64,000 nucleotides of DNA from Capnocytophaga ochracea DSM 7271 (GCF_000023285.1 NC_013162.1:1280501-1344500); one strand, 5' to 3'; counted from the first letter of the stretch, positions 17,034-25,062 are shown. Made by a program: numbers and translations. The notes: generated by a model from the sequence alone, not told the origin.

Positions 17034-17864
17034 TTATTCTACAACTTCGTATTCATACCCTTTTATGGCAAAAGAAAGTCCTGCACCCAAAGGAATTTTC
17101 TCAAAAGTTGTATCGTAGCGTGCATAGCCTAAAGAACGTGAAGCTGGGAAAACAATGCGAGCTTTTTCCTCTCCTTGTATGTCTATAGGTTGTAATTCTA
17201 TCCATATTTTTCCTTTTGGGATAGGAACTCTGAATTTCTCCACTACGTCTATTTTACTTTCTGTTTTAGGAATAGTGATATAGATAGGTTTTTCAGTAAG
17301 AGGACTCATTTCTTGATTGTTCATCTGAAAAAAGTTTAAACGAAAGACTGCTTTCTCGGTATTATTTTTGATACAAGTAATGTGAAATTCTGTAGCTACC
17401 CAATTGGTTTTAAGATTCACAAAATCACCAATAGTTTCAGGAAATTCCTCTTGCGTTTTCATATCTTCAGGCGTATAATATAGGATAGCCCCTACAAAAC
17501 GAATTCCTTTTCCCTTTAAAGTTTTTAGCTGCTTTGTTTTTGCTGAAACATCTATAGGCGCAAGCATTATTTCTTTTTCTGTAAGGACAATAGGTTTATC
17601 ATTCTGAAAGTCTTTTATACAAATAGCTCTTCTTTCGTAACTAATATGTGAAAAGTAAATACTATCAGTAGGCTTGGGCTGTAACTTTTCTAAGGAGAAA
17701 TTGCCGTGTGCATCACTAATTGTACCTTTGTGAGTGCCCACAATACCGATGTTTACGTATTCGATGGGAGTGCCTTTTTCATCTTTTATAGTATTCTTCA
17801 ATGTTTTTTGACTATAAGAAATGAAAGAAAACATACAAAAGAATAATAAAAATGATTTATTCAT
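17034..17864 (-). CDS. Secreted/periplasmic protein with CarboxypepD_reg-like domain
   Basis: 276 residues beginning with a signal peptide (MNKSFLLFFCMFSFISYSQ). A carboxypeptidase-D regulatory-like beta-sandwich follows (about 20-100: DEKGTPIEYVNIGIVGTHKG, DAHGNFSLEKL), as in the N-terminal part of SusC proteins but with no barrel. The rest (about 110-276) is a beta-rich domain I do not recognise. It lies between the double-glycine peptide gene and the ABC/HlyD operon, all in one direction. Such proteins are found near Bacteroidota peptide-secretion loci, but a role here is inference. Confidence 0.75.
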   Translation of the reverse strand: MNKSFLLFFCMFSFISYSQKTLKNTIKDEKGTPIEYVNIGIVGTHKGTISDAHGNFSLEKLQPKPTDSIYFSHISYERRAICIKDFQNDKPIVLTEKEIMLAPIDVSAKTKQLKTLKGKGIRFVGAILYYTPEDMKTQEEFPETIGDFVNLKTNWVATEFHITCIKNNTEKAVFRLNFFQMNNQEMSPLTEKPIYITIPKTESKIDVVEKFRVPIPKGKIWIELQPIDIQGEEKARIVFPASRSLGYARYDTTFEKIPLGAGLSFAIKGYEYEVVE

Positions 17865-17896
17865 ATTTCTGTGTTATTTATTATTTTAATCAAAGA

Positions 17897-17922
17897 AAAG
17901 AAAGGGCATATGCCCTTTCTTT
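17897..17922 (-). terminator. Perfect 26-bp palindrome directly after the leader-peptide gene
   Basis: AAAGAAAGGGCAT pairs with its exact complement ATGCCCTTTCTTT, centred at 17909/17910. It starts one base past the peptide gene's TAG stop, and on the minus strand runs into TTCTTTTCTTTG. It probably ends most transcripts after the peptide gene, leaving limited read-through into 17864 and beyond. Confidence 0.75.
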
Positions 17923-18126
17923 CTAATACTCATCTTGCCAAAACCATTTCCAACGGTGCCCTTTTGGTCTGCAACCATCACGTTCTATAATATTCATAAT
18001 GTTAAGGTGTCCACAACCTCCTTCAATTCCTTGAAGTTCTTTTGAGTTCAAAGTTTCAAAACCTTTAAAACTGTCAAGTTTCTTCACTCCTTGAGCTTCT
18101 ACTTGTTGAGTTCTTTTTAATGTCAT
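17923..18126 (-). CDS. Small double-glycine-leader peptide precursor (bacteriocin/RiPP-like)
   Basis: 67-residue peptide. Residues 1-37 look like a GG-type leader: an amphipathic charged stretch, then LNSKELQGIEGG with Gly36-Gly37 as the cleavage site and hydrophobic positions at the usual spacing before it. The predicted mature part (38-67, 30 residues) begins with Cys38, has a second Cys at 52, and ends in a basic, aromatic block (HRWKWFWQDEY). A disulfide between the two Cys is plausible. It is unlike anything else in the window. C39-type peptidase transporters cut such leaders; none is in view, but an HlyD adaptor is 2.5 kb downstream. I found no sequence match from memory, so the bactericidal or signalling role is inferred. 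Confidence 0.72.
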   Translation of the reverse strand: MTLKRTQQVEAQGVKKLDSFKGFETLNSKELQGIEGGCGHLNIMNIIERDGCRPKGHRWKWFWQDEY

Positions 18127-18206
18127 TTTAAATTTGTTAAAAAAAATTAAACATTTAGTTATTTGAGTATTTTTAAGCTATGCGCACTTACTTTAAAAAC
18201 TCGGAG

Positions 18207-18214
18207 CAAAGATA
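18207..18214 (-). promoter_or_regulatory. -7 element upstream of the leader-peptide gene
   Basis: TATCTTTG on the minus strand, about 80 bp before the peptide start. There is no TTG at 19-21 bp, so an activator or alternative factor may be needed. Confidence 0.5.
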
Positions 18215-18292
18215 TGGCGGTTTTGGTGAAGTTGTTATGCGTGAGACGCATATTATAATTAATTTACAATTTTTAACAATGTGTTTAGGTAC

Positions 18293-18380
18293 AAAATAAG
18301 GGAATGAGGGAATGAGGGAATGAGGAAATGAGAAAATAAGGAAATGAGGAAATGAGAGAATTAGAGAATGAGGAAATGAG
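18293..18380 (+). repeat. Octamer tandem array, eleven in-phase units
   Basis: 88 bp of exactly eleven 8-bp units (AAAATAAG, GGAATGAG, GAAATGAG, AGAATTAG and so on). Part of the gene-free gap 18127-18894, which also has the 66-bp element at 18531, a heptamer run ACGAATG...ACGAATGACGAATGACGG at 18723-18756, and a terminator at 18840. Confidence 0.85.
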
Positions 18381-18530
18381 AAAATATTGTTAGTTTATTC
18401 AACTTTGCCAAAGTTTGAGATGAAAAAGTGATGTGTTGGGACTGTTAGGAACTTTCGAAAGGAAACGGAAATTTTCAGAAGGAGACTAAGGGGTCTTTTG
18501 ATGAAAAAAGGCTGTAAGGAGGGTTGGGTT

Positions 18531-18596
18531 AGCTTATAGAGAGCTTATAGGAAGCTTATACGAATCTTGGACGATTGGTATAGAAAGGGTATATAA
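18531..18596 (+). repeat. 66-bp dispersed element, copy 2
   Basis: Base-for-base the same six 11-bp units as copy 1. The flanks also match: GATGAAAAAAGGCTGTAAGG before it, and TTGACTCATAGTATAATACA and GGGTTTCGAGGCGAAAG after it. Confidence 0.92.
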
Positions 18597-18839
18597 GTAG
18601 TTGACTCATAGTATAATACAGCGACACAAAAAACGGTAAAAACAGGGTTTCGAGGCGAAAGAAAAGAGAAGAGGCATTAGGCCTTAGGCCATAGGCAATA
18701 GGGGGAATATGACGGAAAAGAGAACGAATGACGAGGAACGAATGACGAATGACGGAGGTAATAGGGGGAATGTAGGGACGGAAAGGTGAAGGTAAAGCGA
18801 AGGTAGGAGAGAGATGTAGTGGACAATTTAGCAAAAAAG

Positions 18840-18874
18840 AAGAGGTAAGAATGCTATGGCAATTCTTACCTCTT
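18840..18874 (-). terminator. Terminator after the porin gene
   Basis: A 13-bp stem, AAGAGGTAAGAAT (18840-18852) with ATTCTTACCTCTT (18862-18874), and a 9-nt loop. On the minus strand it is followed by CTTTTTTG, 20 bp past the porin stop. Confidence 0.85.
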
Positions 18875-18894
18875 TTTATTATAGTTCAATACAA

Positions 18895-20289
18895 TTAAAA
18901 TATCGCAGAGAACAATTTAGGATTTATGTTTAGGCTACACCAGAACCAGTCTTGGTAACTGCGTTGGTTAGCAGTACCTTTGAGGGCTTTGGTGCCATCG
19001 TTAGCAAAGTAAGTAGAGTAACCTACTTGCAACCCTATAAAAGGTTGTACCTTTAAGTTGTACACCAAGTCGATTTCACTACCGAGACTACTGTGCTTCT
19101 TATCAGTTTCGAACTTAGCAGCGGGTGCAAAGAAGTGATAAGTAGCGCTGAGGTTGCTCTTTTCGCCAGTGCGCACATTGGCAGTGAGATAAGGATTGAG
19201 CAAACCTACAGAAGGAGTAAAACCTACATAGTAATAATCCATAAAGCCGTAGAACTTGTGGTTGGTACCGCTGAATGGATTGAATTTCTTGTCTTTAGAA
19301 TTGTCATCAGAAGCATTCCCACTGAGGTAGTCTACACCAGCAGTTAAGCCAAAGATAGGAGAAAACTTGTAGCCTGCGTTCACTGCAAACATATAAGCGC
19401 TTTTATCGGCTCCTACAGCGTTTTTACCAGTTTGCATATAAGCAGAAGCTCCATAGGTCAACTGGTTACTTTTGCCAGTGTAGTGCGCACCGAAAGTTTG
19501 CATATTTTGGTCAGCACTATCATTAGTACGGTAACCTAAGTTAGCAAACAAGAGCGACAATTGGTGCGCTTCACTGATGCTATAGTGCGCGTGAAGGGCT
19601 TGCAAGTGTTGATAATCCTGACCCAATTTTGGAGTAAAATTCTGTCCGCTGGGAGTATTTACATTTAGAGTAGGAGTAACTGTACTTCCTGATTGGTTAT
19701 AAGCAAAGAAACCGCGAAGTGTCCACTTTTCAGAAGGTGTCCAATTAAGGTTCACTGCATCGTGGCTACGTCCGGCAGGGTGCCAATCGAGAGAGCCGAA
19801 AATACGGTCGTCGTCCAGTGCAATCACTTGTCTACCTACTTTTGCGCTAAGGGTATTCACAAGAGGGAATTCGGCGTAAGCCTCGAAAACCGACATACCG
19901 CCTGTTTTATCGACGGCTTGTACTTGTTGCGCTTGCCCCCAAACGTTCACGTTTTGGAGAGAAACGTACAAATGTAGGCGGTCGCTATGCTTATAGTCGA
20001 AGTTTAAGCGCACGCGGTTGTTGGTGAGGATAGCAGGCGATTCACCTTCTACTAAAGGACGATATGCCCCATTGCGGTACTCAAAACGCGGACGAATTTG
20101 TGCTGATAGCGTGAACTCGTTATCGGTAGGTGGCGGAGGAGGTGGTGTCATCATCTCTTCCATAGGAGGTTGCGGAGGAGGAACACCTTCATTAGGAGCA
20201 GGAGGATTTTCTACCTGCGCAGTTGCTAAAGAGGGGTACAAAACGAAAGCGGTACCCAAAGCAAAAAATGATAATAAATGTTTTTTCAT
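18895..20289 (-). CDS. Outer-membrane porin, alginate-export-like beta-barrel
   Basis: 464 residues: signal peptide (about 1-24, ending ATA-QV), a Pro-rich linker with runs of Pro and Met (about 28-54), then a beta-barrel starting LSAQIRPRFEYRNG (about 61-74) and rich in alternating aromatic strands, ending in a Phe (KLFSAIF) as outer-membrane proteins do. KVGRQVIALDDDRIFGSLDW (about 164-183) matches alginate-export/porin family proteins. It is divergent from nrfHA with a shared symmetrical promoter, so it may admit nitrite or another anion; this role is inferred. Confidence 0.82.
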   Translation of the reverse strand: MKKHLLSFFALGTAFVLYPSLATAQVENPPAPNEGVPPPQPPMEEMMTPPPPPPTDNEFTLSAQIRPRFEYRNGAYRPLVEGESPAILTNNRVRLNFDYKHSDRLHLYVSLQNVNVWGQAQQVQAVDKTGGMSVFEAYAEFPLVNTLSAKVGRQVIALDDDRIFGSLDWHPAGRSHDAVNLNWTPSEKWTLRGFFAYNQSGSTVTPTLNVNTPSGQNFTPKLGQDYQHLQALHAHYSISEAHQLSLLFANLGYRTNDSADQNMQTFGAHYTGKSNQLTYGASAYMQTGKNAVGADKSAYMFAVNAGYKFSPIFGLTAGVDYLSGNASDDNSKDKKFNPFSGTNHKFYGFMDYYYVGFTPSVGLLNPYLTANVRTGEKSNLSATYHFFAPAAKFETDKKHSSLGSEIDLVYNLKVQPFIGLQVGYSTYFANDGTKALKGTANQRSYQDWFWCSLNINPKLFSAIF

Positions 20290-20409
20290 TGGTATAGTGT
20301 TTTTAAAATATTTTACGTTTAAAATAGGTTAAAATACTGAAAATAAGACACAAGACTACAGCTTCTTATTTAGAATTACAATAAAATAAGGATATATCTT
20401 TATTTTCTT

Positions 20410-20443
20410 TTGCAAATGTAAGGAAACTATTTTACATTTGCAA
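20410..20443. promoter_or_regulatory. Symmetrical bidirectional promoter between the porin and nrfHA
   Basis: TTGCAAATGTAA (20410-20421) and its exact complement TTACATTTGCAA (20432-20443) flank a 10-nt spacer. Each arm supplies the TTG of one promoter and the TACATTTG -7 of the other: plus strand TTG 20410-20412 and TACATTTG 20433-20440 (20-nt spacer); minus strand TTG 20443-20441 and TACATTTG 20420-20413 (20-nt spacer). The arms may also be an operator. Confidence 0.8.
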
Positions 20444-20475
20444 CGAAAAGCAACGAAAAAAATATTTTTTATATA

Positions 20476-21093
20476 ATGGCGACAACAGATAACAACACCC
20501 CATCTACTAAAAAAGGACGATGGTTTCGTTTCTTAATTCCCTCGTTAGTAGGGATACTGATAGGGCTTTGCGGGTATATTTTCTATATATCCAAAGCATA
20601 TACCTATCTGTCTGACGACCCCAAGGCGTGTGTGAACTGCCATATTATGGAGCCTGAGTACGCTACGTGGATGCACTCCTCTCACGGCCGAAATACCGTG
20701 TGTAACGATTGCCACGTGCCTCACGACAACGTTTTTCGCAAATATTATTTTAAAGCGAACGACGGTCTGCGTCACGCCACGATGTTTACCTTCCGTATGG
20801 AACCACAAGTGATTAAGATGCACTCTCCAGGGCAAAGAGTAGTACAAGAAAATTGTATTCGTTGCCACAGCACCCTTGTAAGCGAAGTGCAAGCAGGCAA
20901 GGTAACTGCTGAAATGGCACACGCCGATAATGGCAAATTGTGCTGGGATTGCCACCGCGAAGTACCTCACAGCCGTGTGAGAGGGCTTAATGCTGCTCCT
21001 CATTCGCCTGTGCCTATTGTGGACAATATGCCGAGCAACACTCCCGATTGGCTTGACAAAATGGTGAAAAACAGAGAAAAATCAAATAATTAA
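20476..21093 (+). CDS. nrfH: Cytochrome c nitrite reductase, small subunit (quinol-oxidising NrfH)
   Basis: Membrane-anchored tetrahaem cytochrome of the NapC/NirT family that passes electrons from menaquinol to NrfA. One N-terminal helix (about 19-40) and four CxxCH motifs: CVNCH, CNDCH, CIRCH, CWDCH. 205 residues, slightly longer than typical because of a C-terminal tail. First gene of nrfHA, 36 bp after the bidirectional promoter's -7 element and 28 bp before nrfA. Confidence 0.95.
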   Translation: MATTDNNTPSTKKGRWFRFLIPSLVGILIGLCGYIFYISKAYTYLSDDPKACVNCHIMEPEYATWMHSSHGRNTVCNDCHVPHDNVFRKYYFKANDGLRHATMFTFRMEPQVIKMHSPGQRVVQENCIRCHSTLVSEVQAGKVTAEMAHADNGKLCWDCHREVPHSRVRGLNAAPHSPVPIVDNMPSNTPDWLDKMVKNREKSNN

Positions 21094-21121
21094 AAAAAAA
21101 CGAAATATAATTTATACAGCG

Positions 21122-22588
21122 ATGAAAAAGAAACATTGGTTAATTGCAGGTTTATTAGCAGTGGTTACCTTTTTATTAGGTCTATTGGCTAATTCGATAA
21201 TGAACAGATCAACAGAAGCTCAGTTAATAGCTAGAGGTGGTAATAACATTAAAGAAGGTGAATGCCGCAACGAGCTTTACGAACCGTTCTATCCTCGTGA
21301 ATACGCTTCGTGGGCAGCTACTGCCGACACTACTTTCCGCTCTAAGTATATGAGTAGTCACGATGATGATTTGCTCGCTTTGCGCCCCGAAATGGTAATC
21401 CTTTGGGCTGGTTACGCATTCTCTAAAGAGTACAATGCTCCTCGCGGACATATGCACGCTATTGAAGACGTTACTAAAATTCTTCGTACAGGCGCTCCTA
21501 CTGATTCAACTCACTCTCCTCAACCAGGTACTTGCTGGACTTGTAAAAGCCCTGATGTGCCTCGCCTAATAAAAGAAGTAGGTGCTGAAACTTATTACAG
21601 CGCTCCTTGGGATCAATGGGGTAGCCAAATCGTAAATCCTATCGGTTGCGCTACTTGCCACGATACTAAAACTATGAAATTGCAAGTAAGTCAATTGGCT
21701 TTACAAGAAGCCTTCAAACGTCAAGGTCGCGATATCAATAAAGCTACTCACCAAGAGATGCGTTCTCTTGTGTGTGCGCAATGCCACGTAGAGTACTACT
21801 TCAAAGGTGATAAAAAATATCTTACTTTCCCTTGGGATAAAGGTATGACTGTTGAAAAGATGGAAGAGTACTACGATGCAGAAGGTTGGACTGACTATGT
21901 ACATCCACTTAGCCGTACTCCTATCCTTAAAGCACAACACCCCGACTATGAACTTTCTCAACTCGGTATCCACGGACAACGCGGCGTTTCTTGTGCCGAT
22001 TGCCATATGCCTTACAAAACTGATGGCGCTGTGAAATTCACCGATCACCAAATCAGTAGCCCTTTGCGTAACGTATCAGCAAGTTGCCAAACTTGTCACC
22101 GCCAAAGTGAAGAAGAATTGGTGAAAAACGTATACGATCGCCAAGATGCTGTATATGGTATGCGTATGAAACTCGAAAAACAATTAGCAAAAGTACACTT
22201 TAAAGCTAAATTCTTGTGGGATAACGGCGCTACTGAAGAACAAATGAAACCTACTTTGGCACTTATCCGCAAATCTCAATGGCGTTGGGATATGGTACAC
22301 TCTTCACACGGTGCCGCTTTCCACGCTCCTATCGAATCTGAACGCCTCCTTAGCGATGGTCTTATCTATGCTTATCAAGCTGAAAATAATTTAGATGTGC
22401 TTAAAGAAAAACTAAACATCAAAACAGCTTTCGTAATGCCTGATATCAGCACTAAAGCTAAAGCCCAAAAAGAAATTGGTTTGGATATCCCTAAAGAAGA
22501 AGCTGCTAAGAAAAGATTCTTAGAAACTATCGTTCCTAAATGGATTAAAGAAGCTAAAGAAAAAGGACGCTTAGTAACCCAAAAGTAA
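21122..22588 (+). CDS. nrfA: Cytochrome c nitrite reductase, catalytic subunit
   Basis: Periplasmic pentahaem enzyme reducing nitrite to ammonium. Haem 1 is the lysine-ligated CWTCK (residues 138-142), and four ordinary sites follow: CATCH (from 176), CAQCH, CADCH and CQTCH. The N-terminus keeps a membrane signal-anchor (about 5-25). 488 residues, full length. The CxxCK site needs a special haem-attachment system, and resB/ccsA directly downstream fits that need. A perfect hairpin after the stop (22619-22643) may reduce read-through to resB. Confidence 0.97.
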   Translation: MKKKHWLIAGLLAVVTFLLGLLANSIMNRSTEAQLIARGGNNIKEGECRNELYEPFYPREYASWAATADTTFRSKYMSSHDDDLLALRPEMVILWAGYAFSKEYNAPRGHMHAIEDVTKILRTGAPTDSTHSPQPGTCWTCKSPDVPRLIKEVGAETYYSAPWDQWGSQIVNPIGCATCHDTKTMKLQVSQLALQEAFKRQGRDINKATHQEMRSLVCAQCHVEYYFKGDKKYLTFPWDKGMTVEKMEEYYDAEGWTDYVHPLSRTPILKAQHPDYELSQLGIHGQRGVSCADCHMPYKTDGAVKFTDHQISSPLRNVSASCQTCHRQSEEELVKNVYDRQDAVYGMRMKLEKQLAKVHFKAKFLWDNGATEEQMKPTLALIRKSQWRWDMVHSSHGAAFHAPIESERLLSDGLIYAYQAENNLDVLKEKLNIKTAFVMPDISTKAKAQKEIGLDIPKEEAAKKRFLETIVPKWIKEAKEKGRLVTQK

Positions 22589-22589
22589 T

Positions 22590-22670
22590 TTAACGAATTA
22601 CGAATGACAAATGACGAGTAGGGGCGAATGTAATTCGCCCCTATTTCTTACCTCTTATCTCTTACCTAAC
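22590..22670. repeat. Heptamer repeats and REP-like hairpin between nrfA and resB
   Basis: ACGAATTACGAATGACAAAT (22593-22612) is a 7-bp-unit run. TAGGGGCGAAT (22619-22629) pairs perfectly with ATTCGCCCCTA (22633-22643) around a GTA loop. A second 7-bp-unit run, CTTACCTCTTATCTCTTACC (22647-22666), follows. A partial copy of the hairpin lies after the GH92 gene near 37871. The hairpin may act as an attenuator between nrfHA and the maturation genes. Confidence 0.7.
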
Positions 22671-22671
22671 T

Positions 22672-23886
22672 ATGAAACAATATCCCTTCGCTATTCTCGT
22701 AGCGTGCTTATCCCTTATCATAGGGCTGATACTACAACTTACCTTAGGAAGTATCAGCAAAAGCTGGTTTAGCTTTCCTTACAATGTAATAGGAGGCTTT
22801 GCCTTTGTAGTACTCACTACAGCTGTATATTTTATTTTTAGAAAAACGAATTTCATCGTGCGCTTTTCATCAGCGCCTTTTGCTATTGTTACGGTCGTAA
22901 CCCTTGGGGTACTCACCATTGGTTTGGGGAGCATCAACGTAAATCCTCAAGAGGTAGCTCATAGCTTTGTGGGCAAATTAGGCTTAGACGACCTTACCAA
23001 AACTTGGTACTTTGGCATTATCTTCGTATTGGCACTGATGAACCTTTGGTTTTCTATCCTCAAACGCTCGATGGTCTACCAACGTAAAAACATACCTTTC
23101 CTCCTCAACCACTTTGGCTTATGGCTTACAATGTTCGCTGGCGTATTAGGTCAGGGAGATATTATACGTCTGAAAATGAACCTCTATAAGGATAAGCTCG
23201 AATGGCGTGCAACTACTGAAGATAATCAAATGGTAGAACTCCCCATTGCAATGGAACTCAAAGAGTTCAGTATTGATATTTATCCTAACAAACTATTTGT
23301 GATTGATAGTACAGGTTCAGCACTACCTCACGAAAAACCTCAAGGCTTTATGCTGGAGAAAGAAGGTGACTATGCAACCCTGCTGAACTGGAAAATCACC
23401 CTTCACCAATATCTTGAAAAAGCTATTCCCGATACCGATAGTACCTACATCAATCATACGATGTGGGGTGCGACCAATGCGGCTAAGGTAACCGTAGAAG
23501 ACCTTCGTACTCATAAAAAGAAAACCGATTGGATTTCTGCAGGTAACTTCCAATTCTCACCCCGTGCCATTCATTTAGACGATGAACATACCTTAGTAAT
23601 GGCTCCTGCCGAAGCACGTAAATTCCAATCTGAGGTATTAGTATACCAAAAAGGGAAACAAGAAGTTTTAGAAGAAAAAATAGAGGTGAATCACCCTATT
23701 AGTGTAGGTGGTTGGCGTATTTACCAATTGAGTTATGACGAGCGTATGGGACGTTGGTCAGAACTTAGTGTCGTCGAACTCATCTCCGACCCTTGGTTAC
23801 CTGTCGTTTATGTAGGAATTTTCTTACTACTTGCTGGCGGTATTGCCCTACTCTTTGAAGTAAAAACTAAAACAGCTAACAAGTAA
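22672..23886 (+). CDS. resB: Cytochrome c biogenesis protein ResB (CcsB)
   Basis: Membrane component of the system II haem-attachment complex, which together with CcsA exports haem and attaches it to apocytochromes. 404 residues: four helices in the N-terminal part (about 5-25, 40-58, 68-90, 112-130), a large periplasmic domain, and a final helix (about 375-395). In Epsilonproteobacteria a fused CcsBA called NrfI serves the CxxCK haem of NrfA; the position here after nrfHA suggests a split, dedicated version. Confidence 0.88.
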   Translation: MKQYPFAILVACLSLIIGLILQLTLGSISKSWFSFPYNVIGGFAFVVLTTAVYFIFRKTNFIVRFSSAPFAIVTVVTLGVLTIGLGSINVNPQEVAHSFVGKLGLDDLTKTWYFGIIFVLALMNLWFSILKRSMVYQRKNIPFLLNHFGLWLTMFAGVLGQGDIIRLKMNLYKDKLEWRATTEDNQMVELPIAMELKEFSIDIYPNKLFVIDSTGSALPHEKPQGFMLEKEGDYATLLNWKITLHQYLEKAIPDTDSTYINHTMWGATNAAKVTVEDLRTHKKKTDWISAGNFQFSPRAIHLDDEHTLVMAPAEARKFQSEVLVYQKGKQEVLEEKIEVNHPISVGGWRIYQLSYDERMGRWSELSVVELISDPWLPVVYVGIFLLLAGGIALLFEVKTKTANK

Positions 23887-23889
23887 CGG

Positions 23890-23930
23890 CTAACGCTGTT
23901 GTTAATTATTAATTGTCAATTGTTAATTAA
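23890..23930 (-). repeat. Heptamer-type repeat (ATTRACA) before ccsA
   Basis: On the minus strand the gap reads as 7-bp units: ATTAACA, ATTGACA, ATTAATA, ATTAACA. It is one of several degenerate 7-mer runs in small gaps and fills nearly all of the resB-ccsA spacer. Confidence 0.55.
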
Positions 23931-23932
23931 AA

Positions 23933-24727
23933 ATGTGGCATTATTTTAATCTTATAACATATATTACAGTAGCTTTGTGGCTACTTTCGGGTACGCTTAT
24001 CTACAGCAAGAGCAAAGCGCTTAGAGGAGTGAGTATTGTAGCTCACTTAGTAGCTACCTTAACCATAGGAGGTTTTATTGTTGCCTTATGGCAAAACTTA
24101 GACCGTCCGCCATTGCGCACACTTGCCGAAACGCGTATTTGGTATGCTTTTTTTATGGGGCTTATAGGCTGTGCTATCTATTGGCTCTATCGTCAAAAGT
24201 GGATGCTTAGCTATTCAGCAGTAATGGGTATTGTATTTGTAGTGCTTACCTACACTCACCCCGATACAATGAACAAAGCCCTGATGCCTGCCTTACAGAG
24301 CGTGTGGTTCATTCCACACGTAATCGTGTATATCTTTGCTTATGCGATGTTGGGTATGGCTTCACTTACTGCTTTCTATGGCATTTATCGCTATAAAAAA
24401 GGAAAAGAGGTACAATCAATCTTTACTGTTATCGACCAACTCGTAAAAATAGGTTATGTATTTCTCACCTTTGGATTGCTTTTTGGAGCCCTTTGGGCAA
24501 AAGAAGCGTGGGGACACTATTGGACGTGGGACCCTAAAGAAACTTGGGCGTTTATCACTTGGCTCGGCTATTTGGTATATCTCCACCACAAGTACAATCA
24601 CAAAGAAAAGAAACCCTTTCAGAGTTTTATCATTGTAGGACTTGCATTTATACTATTGCTCATCTGCTGGTTTGGCGTTAATTACTTGCCAACGGCACAA
24701 ATGAGTGTACATACCTATTCAGGATAA
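23933..24727 (+). CDS. ccsA: Cytochrome c biogenesis protein CcsA
   Basis: Haem-handling membrane protein of system II cytochrome c maturation. About eight helices in 264 residues and the tryptophan-rich haem-binding signature WGHYWTWDPKETWAFITW (about 193-210), with conserved His residues either side. Partner of ResB just upstream and probably needed for NrfA/NrfH haem attachment. Ends the nrf operon, with a terminator at 24731-24772. Confidence 0.93.
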   Translation: MWHYFNLITYITVALWLLSGTLIYSKSKALRGVSIVAHLVATLTIGGFIVALWQNLDRPPLRTLAETRIWYAFFMGLIGCAIYWLYRQKWMLSYSAVMGIVFVVLTYTHPDTMNKALMPALQSVWFIPHVIVYIFAYAMLGMASLTAFYGIYRYKKGKEVQSIFTVIDQLVKIGYVFLTFGLLFGALWAKEAWGHYWTWDPKETWAFITWLGYLVYLHHKYNHKEKKPFQSFIIVGLAFILLLICWFGVNYLPTAQMSVHTYSG

Positions 24728-24730
24728 ATA

Positions 24731-24772
24731 ATTAAAAAAGCTGTTAAGCCCTCGCTTAGCAGCTTTTTAATT
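24731..24772 (+). terminator. Terminator after ccsA
   Basis: AATTAAAAAAGCTG at 24731-24744 pairs with CAGCTTTTTAATT at 24760-24772, with AAG/CTT also pairing inside. A T-tract lies in the descending arm. Confidence 0.85.
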
Positions 24773-24841
24773 ATTGTGCTACGATTTTTGCCGAAAGTTA
24801 TAACTGCCCGTGTAGTTTACACCTCCCCATTTATTATTTTT

Positions 24842-24865
24842 CTAATTTGCTAATTCTCTAATTAT
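24842..24865 (-). repeat. Octamer array, three units
   Basis: CTAATTTG, CTAATTCT, CTAATTAT read in phase on the plus strand (so TAG-ending units on the minus strand). It is the left edge of the 24773-25255 gap, which has a GC-rich hairpin at about 24889-24920, the 66-bp element in minus orientation, and the capsule promoter. Confidence 0.7.
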
Positions 24866-24996
24866 CCCTTCTCTTTTCCGTCACCACATTCCCCCTCTCC
24901 TTGGGAGAGGGACGGGGTGAGGATTCTCTTTCTTTCGCCTCGAAACCCTGTTTTTAACATTTTTAGTGCTGTTGTATCACAGTATGAATCAACTAC

Positions 24997-25062
24997 TTAT
25001 ATACCCTTTCTATACCAATCGTCCAAGATTCGTATAAGCTTCCTATAAGCTCTCTATAAGCT
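24997..25062 (-). repeat. 66-bp dispersed element, copy 3
   Basis: Same 66 bp on the minus strand, including its six 11-bp units. TTCGCCTCGAAACCCTG and the hairpin lie on the left, and the CCTTCCGAT modules on the right, i.e. the same module order when read on the minus strand. Confidence 0.92.

Noticed and set aside
18556-18834. A 92-codon minus-strand frame
   Set aside because: It covers the 66-bp element and heptamer runs; the protein is low-complexity and changes with repeat content.
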